Assembly: GCA_947178465.1 (NCBI GenBank)
Contig: CAMWYL010000246.1
Span: 1-5,255, forward strand
Direction of reading: 5' to 3'
DNA from: an uncultured Lachnospiraceae bacterium
GTDB taxonomy: Bacteria > Bacillota > Clostridia > Lachnospirales > Lachnospiraceae
DNA: 5,255 bases
Below are positions 1 through 5,255 of the stretch, piece after piece. The translations under genes and the position numbers were made by a program. Each line of letters starts with the position of its first letter. Within the stretch, counting starts at the first letter, position 1. Under the pieces are notes generated by a model. That model was not told the origin of the DNA. It was given only the letters and a program-made list of their open reading frames with translations, and did not search any database.

Positions 1-345
1 CTGTCGGGCTTGGCTCTCTGGTGCTGCGTCGTGGTCTGTGTTGTCGGAAGCCTCCTCCGTGAGGGCGCGGGCGGTGGTCTCGGGTGACGCGTCGCCCTCG
101 TTTTTGTCGGAAGCCTCATCGTTGAGATCCGTGACCGTGCTGTCAGGAGGAGCGTCATATTCGGTGTCGGCGGGATCGGTAGAGAGATTGTCCCCGTCAT
201 TTGCATCGACTGCCGTTGTGGTGCCGGCGGCAGTTTGGAACGTTTCCGTGACCGGTATTTCAGGTGTCTGCGGTGTTACCGGACCGCAGCTTACTGACAT
301 AAAAAGCAGCAGCAACATCATAAACAGACATAGTCGCTTTTTCAT
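1..345 (-). CDS. Predicted lipoprotein with acidic Thr/Asp/Glu-rich linker (N-terminal part only)
   Basis: An open frame on the minus strand runs from an ATG at 345 through the left edge with no stop, giving 115 codons of an incomplete gene. The product begins MKKRLCLF, continues with a Leu/Met-rich hydrophobic core, and reaches Cys20 in the context MSVSCG. This is the layout of a lipoprotein (signal peptidase II) signal: basic n-region, hydrophobic h-region, small residue before Cys. The Met at -4 and Ser at -3 make the lipobox less than ideal. After Cys the chain is low complexity, rich in Thr, Asp, Glu, Pro and Ala, as expected for a flexible tether holding an extracytoplasmic domain off the membrane; that domain lies outside the window. 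An ATG at 351 is also in frame, but it abuts the GGAGGT at 352-357, whereas the ATG at 345 lies 6 bases from it, so 345 is preferred. It follows the acetyltransferase gene by about 40 bases on the same strand and is probably co-transcribed. Function is unknown. Confidence 0.8.
   Translation of the reverse strand, partial: MKKRLCLFMMLLLLFMSVSCGPVTPQTPEIPVTETFQTAAGTTTAVDANDGDNLSTDPADTEYDAPPDSTVTDLNDEASDKNEGDASPETTARALTEEASDNTDHDAAPESQARQ
41..117 (-). repeat. Pair of 14-base direct repeats, 63 bases apart, inside the lipoprotein linker
   Basis: The same 14 bases (TTGTCGGAAGCCTC on the plus strand) occur at 41-54 and 104-117. The period of 63 bases is exactly 21 codons, so on the coding (minus) strand both copies read Glu-Ala-Ser-Asp within similar acidic contexts (NDEASDKN and TEEASDNT). 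This looks like a diverged in-frame duplication in the linker. More copies may lie beyond the left edge. Confidence 0.55.
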
Positions 346-387
346 TTTCATACCTCCGTGGTATCTGCTCTTTCTATTTATTTTGTT

Positions 388-918
388 CTATTTTATTTCT
401 GTTCTTTCTGTTTCGGTTTTGTGATCTCGGACTATCATATTGCACCGGCTCCACATCTCACTGTTGAACGAAAAAACATCCTTGTCAGTCGTTCGAGGAA
501 CAAAACCAATGCTTTCGTAACAGCGCATGGCAGCGGGATTCTCGGAAAATACATTTAGTTGAACAGCATCGGCCTTGGTTATGGCAAAAGCATACTGCAA
601 TGCCAATCGCAGCATCTCACTGCCGTAGCCCCGGCCTCTTTTCCGGTTGTCAACAATCACAAACTTAAGGAAGCCCGTGTTATTTTCAAGATTGACGGAA
701 TAACAGAAGAATCCGACGACAGTACCGTTATCTTCTGTTGCGACATAGGCGCTGTCTGTCCATTCAACGGCATTTTTATCCAGAATGCGCTGTAAAGTAT
801 TCTTTGTGATGGGATAGGGGATGCGATTTGCACACCATAAGGCATGAATCCGCTCATTGTCAATCCATTTTTCCAAATATTCGAAATCCTTATCTGCGAT
901 ATAGGGTCGTATTCTCAT
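388..918 (-). CDS. GNAT family N-acetyltransferase
   Basis: This 176-residue protein has the size and motif order of the GCN5-related N-acetyltransferase fold, which transfers an acetyl group from acetyl-CoA to an amine. The N-terminus (MRIRPYIADKDFEYLEKW) is the usual beta1-alpha1 start. Residues 57-90 give the central strands, with GTVVGFF followed by GFLKFVIVDNRKRG. The acetyl-CoA pyrophosphate loop (motif A, R-x-x-G-x-G) is R94-G-R-G-Y-G99. Motif B is LNVFSENPAAMRCYESIGF, with Asn127 and Tyr134 at the positions normally used for CoA contact and as general acid. The substrate cannot be told from sequence: small molecule, antibiotic or protein N-terminus are all possible. The tail after about residue 165 is charged (HKTETERTEIK) and probably disordered. 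The ATG at 918 is preceded by GAGG about 6 bases upstream. The gene ends in TAG at 390-388, just ahead of the lipoprotein gene, and is divergent from ilvE. Confidence 0.9.
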   Translation of the reverse strand: MRIRPYIADKDFEYLEKWIDNERIHALWCANRIPYPITKNTLQRILDKNAVEWTDSAYVATEDNGTVVGFFCYSVNLENNTGFLKFVIVDNRKRGRGYGSEMLRLALQYAFAITKADAVQLNVFSENPAAMRCYESIGFVPRTTDKDVFSFNSEMWSRCNMIVRDHKTETERTEIK

Positions 919-953
919 AATGCACCTCGTTTCCGGTCTCTTTCCGTGAATGA

Positions 954-982
954 ATTATAGCATAGGCAATTTGGAAAGACAA
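954..982 (-). promoter_or_regulatory. Sigma-A type promoter with extended -10 for the acetyltransferase/lipoprotein pair
   Basis: Read on the minus strand, TTGTCT (982-977; 4 of 6 to TTGACA) is followed after 17 bases by a perfect TATAAT (959-954). It is preceded by TGC, which makes an extended -10 (TGnTATAAT). Transcription would start near 947, leaving a leader of about 28 bases before the ATG at 918. No terminator is visible between the acetyltransferase and lipoprotein genes. Confidence 0.7.
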
Positions 983-1040
983 TGTTTCCGAGCTGAGAAT
1001 TGAAAAATATGCGGGGGATGACAGAACTGTTACAAAAATA

Positions 1041-1069
1041 TTGACTTTTCCGCGCTTTGGGATGATAAT
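1041..1069 (+). promoter_or_regulatory. Sigma-A type promoter for ilvE
   Basis: TTGACT (1041-1046; 5 of 6) and GATAAT (1064-1069; 5 of 6) are separated by exactly 17 bases. The predicted start near 1076 leaves a leader of only about 40 bases. That is too short for a T-box, leucine-type leader peptide or other attenuator, so any control of ilvE by amino acid supply would have to act at initiation (for example a CodY-like repressor). I did not find a convincing operator. Confidence 0.65.
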
Positions 1070-1104
1070 GATATCGAATTATATTTATACAAAAGTAAGC
1101 AGAC

Positions 1105-1115
1105 GGAGAAAGGAG
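1105..1115 (+). promoter_or_regulatory. Tandem ribosome binding site of ilvE that leaves two possible starts
   Basis: Two Shine-Dalgarno-like runs lie in series: GGAG at 1105-1108 and AGGAG at 1111-1115. The ATG at 1117 is 8 bases from the first but only 1 from the second. The next in-frame ATG at 1129 is 13 bases from the second. The first start with the first site has the best spacing. The second start would give a protein beginning MEKKNLDW, which is how I recall many clostridial relatives beginning. Confidence 0.5.
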
Positions 1116-1116
1116 T

Positions 1117-2151
1117 ATGGTTACAAATATGGAAAAGAAAAATCTGGATTGGTCAAGTCTTGGGTTCGGTTACAGACAGACGGATAAGCGCTATGTTACG
1201 AATTTCAAGGACGGCGCATGGGATGAGGGATATCTTACAGAGGATGCGAATATTGTGATGAGCGAGTGTGCCGGTGTACTGCAGTATGCACAAACTTGCT
1301 TTGAGGGATTGAAGGCTTATACCACGCAGGATGGACGGACAGTGGTTTTTCGCCCCGATTTAAATGAACAGCGTATGCATGACAGTTGCGAACGTTTGGA
1401 GATGCCGACGCTTCCGGCAGGACGTTTTGTTGAGGCAGTGAAGCAGGTCGTAAAGGCAAATGAAGCATATGTTCCGCCGTTCGGTTCCGGTGCAACGCTT
1501 TATGTCAGACCGTATATGTTTGGAATCAATCCTGTTATCGGCGTAAAGCCCGCAGACGAATATCAGTTTCGGATTTTCTGTACTCCCGTAGGACCTTATT
1601 TTAAGGGAGGCGCAAAGCCGTTGACGATTAAGGTGAGTGAATTTGATCGCGCCGCACCGCACGGGACAGGCCATATCAAGGCGGGACTCAACTATGCGAT
1701 GAGCCTGCATGCGATTGTGACCGCGCATAAGGAGGGCTTTGATGAGAACATGTACCTTGACCCTGCGACACGCACCAAGGTTGAAGAGACCGGCGGGGCA
1801 AACTTCCTGTTTGTCACAAAGGATAACAAGGTGGTAACTCCCAAGTCGGGCAGCATTCTGCCGTCGATTACGCGCCGCTCTCTGATGATTGTGGCAAAGG
1901 ATTACCTTGGTTTAGAGGTAGAGGAGCGTGAGGTCCTGTTCGACGAGGTAAAGGATTTTGCGGAGTGTGGTCTTTGCGGCACGGCTGCGGTAATCTCACC
2001 GGTTGGCAAGATTGTGAATAAGGGTGAGGAAATCTGCCTGCCATCCGGAATGGCGGAGATGGGGCCGACTACCAAGAAGCTCTATGATACGCTTACGGGA
2101 ATCCAGATGGGGCAGATCGAAGCACCGAAGGGATGGATTGTGGAGATTTAA
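1117..2151 (+). CDS. ilvE: Branched-chain amino acid aminotransferase (class IV PLP enzyme)
   Basis: The enzyme catalyses the last step of valine, leucine and isoleucine synthesis and the first step of their breakdown, moving the amino group between the branched-chain amino acid and 2-oxoglutarate with pyridoxal phosphate in the cytoplasm. At 344 residues it matches the larger (eukaryotic-like) branched-chain aminotransferase subfamily. Recognisable blocks are LDWSSLGFGYRQTDKRYV (11-27), QTCFEGLKAYTTQDG (59-73), LYVRPYMFG (128-136), GHIKAGLNYA (185-194) with Lys188 as the expected Schiff-base lysine, EETGGANFLFV (223-233) for the cofactor-binding glutamate region, and CGLCGTAAVISPVGKI (284-299). 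The redox CxxC of human enzymes, which follows GTA, is replaced here by Ala-Val-Ile-Ser; a different CxxC (284-287) precedes it. The start could also be the ATG at 1129, five codons shorter counting to MEKK. The gene stands alone between its own promoter and a strong hairpin, and is divergent from the acetyltransferase gene. D-amino-acid or aminodeoxychorismate enzymes of the same fold are shorter and lack these blocks. Confidence 0.95.
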   Translation: MVTNMEKKNLDWSSLGFGYRQTDKRYVTNFKDGAWDEGYLTEDANIVMSECAGVLQYAQTCFEGLKAYTTQDGRTVVFRPDLNEQRMHDSCERLEMPTLPAGRFVEAVKQVVKANEAYVPPFGSGATLYVRPYMFGINPVIGVKPADEYQFRIFCTPVGPYFKGGAKPLTIKVSEFDRAAPHGTGHIKAGLNYAMSLHAIVTAHKEGFDENMYLDPATRTKVEETGGANFLFVTKDNKVVTPKSGSILPSITRRSLMIVAKDYLGLEVEEREVLFDEVKDFAECGLCGTAAVISPVGKIVNKGEEICLPSGMAEMGPTTKKLYDTLTGIQMGQIEAPKGWIVEI

Positions 2152-2173
2152 GGACGGACTAAGAGACCGGAGC

Positions 2174-2249
2174 AGGGTCTGTTCTATTGATTGACAGGCA
2201 GGGACCATGGGTACCTTCCAATCAATAGAACAGGCCCTTTTGATTTCTT
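2174..2249 (+). terminator. Long composite hairpin with U-rich tail after ilvE, probable intrinsic terminator
   Basis: The arms at 2174-2193 and 2219-2238 pair over all 20 positions, with a single G-U wobble (2178 with 2234). Within the 25-base interior a second helix can form: 2200-2206 with 2210-2216, one G-A mismatch, loop ATG. The downstream arm ends in GGCCCTTTT and runs into GATTTCTT, a U-rich though interrupted tail. It begins 23 bases after the ilvE stop codon. The stem is longer than most intrinsic terminators, so a role in mRNA 3'-end protection or a small structured RNA is possible as well. Confidence 0.75.
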
Positions 2250-2289
2250 CCGCATATCCAAATGGCAAGGGGAGATGTATAATTTTTGG

Positions 2290-2318
2290 TTGTCTTGCGC
2301 TTCTAAATGGGTTATACT
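2290..2318 (+). promoter_or_regulatory. Promoter for the large DUF5717-like gene
   Basis: TTGTCT (2290-2295; 4 of 6) and TATACT (2313-2318; 5 of 6) are separated by 17 bases, with a predicted start near 2325 and a leader of roughly 26 bases. A second perfect TATAAT lies at 2323-2328 but has no good -35 at the right distance (CTTCTA at 17 bases). The first pair is therefore preferred, although the two -10 elements could compete. Confidence 0.6.
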
Positions 2319-2327
2319 AAAGTATAA
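2312..2327. repeat. Perfect 7-base inverted repeat over the -10 region, candidate operator
   Basis: TTATACT (2312-2318) and AGTATAA (2321-2327) are perfect reverse complements separated by AA. The dyad covers the -10 hexamer and the predicted transcription start, where a bound dimeric repressor would block initiation. Part of the symmetry may simply arise because TATACT and TATAAT are both -10-like sequences, so operator function is inference. Confidence 0.4.
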
Positions 2328-2350
2328 TGGGTTTTTAAGGAAGTGAAACA

Positions 2351-5255
2351 ATGGGGGATACTAGGGATCAGATGCATCATCTGGAATTTTCCTGTCGAAG
2401 CATCGAAATAGATACAACGCCGGGCGAGCGGGTTGAAGGCAGCTTTATTATTCATGCAACCGATCGGTATGCGGAGGGAAGCATATGTTCATCCGATACC
2501 AGAGTTCGATTGATTGTTGCTGAGTTTAGCGGGCAGGAGTCTGTCGTGCAGTATTATTTCGAGGGCGCGTCTGCGGAGGTCGGAAATTTCATCAAGGGAG
2601 AGTTTGCCGTTATCAGCAACTATGGGGAGTATACCATCCCGTTTCGAATAAACGTGCAGAAGCCCCTGTTGGAATGCTCTCTCGGAACGCTCAAAAATCT
2701 GTTCCACTTCACCAACCTCGCGCAGGCGAACTGGGAGGAAGCGGTGGAACTGTTCTATTCGCCTGATTTTCCCACCATTATTCATAAGAACGACAGAAAT
2801 GCTTATATGTCCTATGCAGGGCTGTCACGATACAGTGAGAACCGGCAGAATATTGAGGAATTTCTGATTGAGGTCAATAAAAAAACGCCTATTATTTACA
2901 GCTTTGACATTGAAGGATTTTTGCTTGAAGATGTACAGGACAGTATCAGCCGTACCATTCGGATCACCAGAAGCGGATGGGGGTATACGCAGCTGAATGT
3001 AAGGACAGAAGGGGATTTTTTACATATTCCGTCAGAACTGTTGACGGGGGATGCATTTGAATATAACACATGTGATTTTGTATTTGACATTGATGCCTCC
3101 CTGTTGCATAAGGGTGTGAACAGCGGTTGCCTTGTGTTTTACGATGTATGCAATGAGTACCGCGTACCGGTGGATATTCTGATGGAGGAGGAGCCGGAGA
3201 AGCGCCATAAGGAACGGAAACAACAGCAGGCGTTATTGAATATCGTCAAGCTGTATATTGAGATGAAATTCGGAAAGATTACCAAGGAACAACGGGTGGA
3301 GCGGATGGAGGAGGAATTGGAGACGCTCCGGGAGATTGACGAGGACGGCGTGACGGTACGTCTTCATCAGACGCAGCTTCTGATTATGAAAGAGCGCTTT
3401 AATGAGGCGAAGTGGTACCTGGACAATCTGGAGCCGCATATGTCAGGTGCGGTGGCGCCTCCTGTGCTCCGCAGCTATTATCTGTATCTGACAACACTGT
3501 TTAACCGTGACGAGGATCATATTCAGGCAGTGACGGATGAGATAGAGACATTGCATGCGAATAATCCGTCAAATTGGTGGATTGCGTGGTTTTCCTTGCA
3601 GTTGAATGAGAATTATAATAGAAATAACGAGGCGCGGTGGCGGTTTCTGGAGGAGCTTTTCAAGGGCGGCTGCTCGAGCCCGGTAATCTTTTGTGAGGCC
3701 GTGCTTTTATTGCGCGAGGTGCCGACATATCTCCTGAAGCTGGATGCGTTTGAGGAGAATGTCTTATGGAACGGCGCGCGCCACCATATGCTGAAGCCTG
3801 AACTGATAGAGCAGCTGCAGTATCTTGCGGCGCGTAAGAAAGAATACTCGCCATTGCTTTTCCGCACCCTGTGCGAGATATACAGGACCTACAAGTCCCC
3901 GCAAACGGTGGCGGCGATATGTGCGCAGCTGATCAGCGGTGATAAGAAGGGACCGGAGTTTTTTGACTGGTATGCGCTTGGAGTGGAGCATTCGGTGCGC
4001 GTGACAAAGCTTTATGAGTACTATATGATGTCGCTGGAGCTTGACAAATATGGGAATGTCAAGGATAGGACGTTGGAGATTCCGCGCATGGTGCTGATGT
4101 ATTTTGCGTACCAGAGTGCGCTTGACTATGAACTGACGGCCTTTCTGTACGCGTATGTACTTAAAAATGCGGGTAAATATCCCGATTTGGAGCAGAGCTA
4201 TCGGGTTGCAATGGAGCGGTTTGTCATTGATCGGATAAAGGCAGGGCAAATCAACGAAAATCTGGCGTATCTGTATCAAAAGATCCTTACACCGCGGATG
4301 GTGGCAGAGGACATGGTGTATGCGTTTGCGCCGCTGCTCTTTATGCACCGGATTTATGTGGACAACCCGCGGATAAAGAATGTGGTGATCGTTCACGAGA
4401 AGGTGAACGGTGAAAGCTCTTATCCGGTATCGGATAACGTCTGTATGATATCCATTTACGGGAGCGAGTACAAACTCTTTTTGCAGGATGAGATGGGAAA
4501 CCGCTTTACCAAAAGCATTGCCTATGAGAATAAACAGCTGATGCAGCCGGATGGCATGCTTCCGTATGTCAGCGATTGGATGCAGGGGCGGCTGAGCTTT
4601 GACATCTATCTCTGCGAGGTGGACAAGAACTATATCACGATTACGCCAGACAATGTAAGGCGGTTCAAGAACCTTGCGGAGTCGCCGCAGGTGATTGAGA
4701 GCTTTAAGAAGGAGATCCGAACCAAGCTGCTGCGGTTTTACTATGACAATGATATGATCGGCGAGCTGGATACCTTTCTGGAGGATGTTGAGGCTGATGA
4801 AATGGAGTCGCAGGAGCGGGCGGAATTCATCCGTTATATGATATCGCGGGGAATGTTTGAGAAGGCATACAGCTGGCTTCGACGGTTCGGCCTGTATGGC
4901 GTGAACCCGAAATCCCTTGCGCGGCTTGTGAGCAAACGCATCATCACAAGGGAATACGAGTACGAGGAATTTCTTGTGGATGTTGCATACTATATCTACA
5001 GCAACATGAAGTATGATGAAAAGATCCTGCGTTATTTAATGCTGTATTATCAGGGAAAAACGAGTGCACTCAGGAACCTGTGGAAATCCGCCGTTGAGTT
5101 GGATTTGGATACATGCAGTATTATGCATAAGATCCTGCGGCAGATCAGCTATACCGGTGCGGTGGTGCAGGAGAAGGATGAAATATTGCTTGATTACGCG
5201 GCGTGCGAGGGGCATGACGAGGCCCTTGTGCAAACCCTTCTGCGCAGTGTGGCCT
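2351..5255 (+). CDS. Large DUF5717-like protein of unknown function (C-terminus beyond window)
   Basis: The frame stays open from the ATG at 2351 to the right edge: 968 complete codons and no stop. The start is well supported: an in-frame TAA lies 15 bases upstream (2336-2338), and AAGGAAG at 2337-2343 gives 7 bases of spacing. There is no signal peptide or membrane segment, so a cytoplasmic protein is expected. Residues 10-105 are beta-rich with the blocks SSDTRVRL, GEFAVISNYGEYTIPF and FRINVQ. LGTLKNLFHFTNLAQANWEEAV (111-132) follows, then a second beta-rich part ending near 278. A highly charged stretch (279-291) leads into a long alpha-helical region, about 292-670, that resembles TPR-like repeat arrays. 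A beta segment begins near 677 (NVVIVHEKVNGESSYPV, then KLFLQDEMGNRFTKSIAYE), followed by more helices. From memory, this order and these blocks match DUF5717, about 1,200 residues long and found in Lachnospiraceae, so some 200 residues may be missing. No catalytic motif is visible. A scaffold or binding role is plausible but unproven. It has its own promoter. Confidence 0.8.
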   Translation, partial: MGDTRDQMHHLEFSCRSIEIDTTPGERVEGSFIIHATDRYAEGSICSSDTRVRLIVAEFSGQESVVQYYFEGASAEVGNFIKGEFAVISNYGEYTIPFRINVQKPLLECSLGTLKNLFHFTNLAQANWEEAVELFYSPDFPTIIHKNDRNAYMSYAGLSRYSENRQNIEEFLIEVNKKTPIIYSFDIEGFLLEDVQDSISRTIRITRSGWGYTQLNVRTEGDFLHIPSELLTGDAFEYNTCDFVFDIDASLLHKGVNSGCLVFYDVCNEYRVPVDILMEEEPEKRHKERKQQQALLNIVKLYIEMKFGKITKEQRVERMEEELETLREIDEDGVTVRLHQTQLLIMKERFNEAKWYLDNLEPHMSGAVAPPVLRSYYLYLTTLFNRDEDHIQAVTDEIETLHANNPSNWWIAWFSLQLNENYNRNNEARWRFLEELFKGGCSSPVIFCEAVLLLREVPTYLLKLDAFEENVLWNGARHHMLKPELIEQLQYLAARKKEYSPLLFRTLCEIYRTYKSPQTVAAICAQLISGDKKGPEFFDWYALGVEHSVRVTKLYEYYMMSLELDKYGNVKDRTLEIPRMVLMYFAYQSALDYELTAFLYAYVLKNAGKYPDLEQSYRVAMERFVIDRIKAGQINENLAYLYQKILTPRMVAEDMVYAFAPLLFMHRIYVDNPRIKNVVIVHEKVNGESSYPVSDNVCMISIYGSEYKLFLQDEMGNRFTKSIAYENKQLMQPDGMLPYVSDWMQGRLSFDIYLCEVDKNYITITPDNVRRFKNLAESPQVIESFKKEIRTKLLRFYYDNDMIGELDTFLEDVEADEMESQERAEFIRYMISRGMFEKAYSWLRRFGLYGVNPKSLARLVSKRIITREYEYEEFLVDVAYYIYSNMKYDEKILRYLMLYYQGKTSALRNLWKSAVELDLDTCSIMHKILRQISYTGAVVQEKDEILLDYAACEGHDEALVQTLLRSVA

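Noticed and set aside
38..424. Open frame of 128 codons on the plus strand
   Set aside because: It lies antisense to the lipoprotein gene, which has a clear ribosome binding site and lipoprotein signal. Its own product is low-complexity Ser/Val-rich with no good ribosome binding site, so it is a shadow frame.
1071..1085. AT-rich near-symmetry around GATATC just after the ilvE -10 region
   Set aside because: Beyond the 6-base GATATC palindrome the arms do not pair well, so it is not a convincing operator.
1076..1116. Possible T-box or leader-peptide attenuator upstream of ilvE
   Set aside because: The predicted leader is only about 40 bases, with no specifier hairpin, T-box sequence or terminator helix.
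1360..1728. Open frame of 122 codons on the minus strand inside ilvE
   Set aside because: It is fully antisense to a confidently identified gene and the product has no recognisable features.
3764..4396. Open frame of 210 codons on the minus strand
   Set aside because: It is antisense to the middle of the large plus-strand gene. Its His/Arg/Ile-rich composition is typical of a mirror frame of a helical, acidic protein, and it resembles no family I know.
1..5255. CRISPR array, tRNA, insertion sequence or phage genes
   Set aside because: No regularly spaced repeats, cloverleaf-like segments, terminal inverted repeats with a transposase, or phage-like proteins were seen on either strand.

Overview
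The window looks like chromosomal DNA from a Gram-positive anaerobe of the Clostridia, most likely a member of the Lachnospiraceae. This rests on moderate GC content, strong purine-rich ribosome binding sites, sigma-A type promoters, a lipoprotein with an acidic low-complexity linker, a clostridial-style branched-chain aminotransferase, and a very large protein that I recognise from memory as DUF5717, a family I associate with Lachnospiraceae. No search was run, so the taxonomy is inference.

Layout, left to right. On the minus strand there are two genes in one direction: a GNAT-type N-acetyltransferase (918 to 388) followed, after about 40 bases, by the N-terminal part of a lipoprotein (345 to 1, running off the left edge). 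They probably share the extended -10 promoter near 954-982. The 198-base intergenic region (919-1116) holds this promoter and, facing the other way, a good promoter (1041-1069) for ilvE (1117-2151), which encodes a complete branched-chain amino acid aminotransferase. ilvE ends at an unusually long hairpin (2174-2238) with a U-rich tail, probably an intrinsic terminator. A short gap (2250-2350) carries a third promoter with a perfect 7-base dyad over its -10 region. This is followed by a very large open reading frame (2351 to the right edge, at least 968 codons) read as an N-terminally complete, C-terminally truncated DUF5717 protein.

The genes do not form one obvious pathway. ilvE is housekeeping amino acid metabolism with its own promoter and terminator. 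The acetyltransferase/lipoprotein pair and the large protein are separate transcription units. I found no CRISPR array, tRNA, rRNA, insertion sequence or phage gene. The least understood item is the DUF5717 protein. The structural curiosities are the composite hairpin behind ilvE and the dyad over the large gene's promoter. I see no clear sign of a new multi-gene system inside the window, though both edges cut genes of unknown function.
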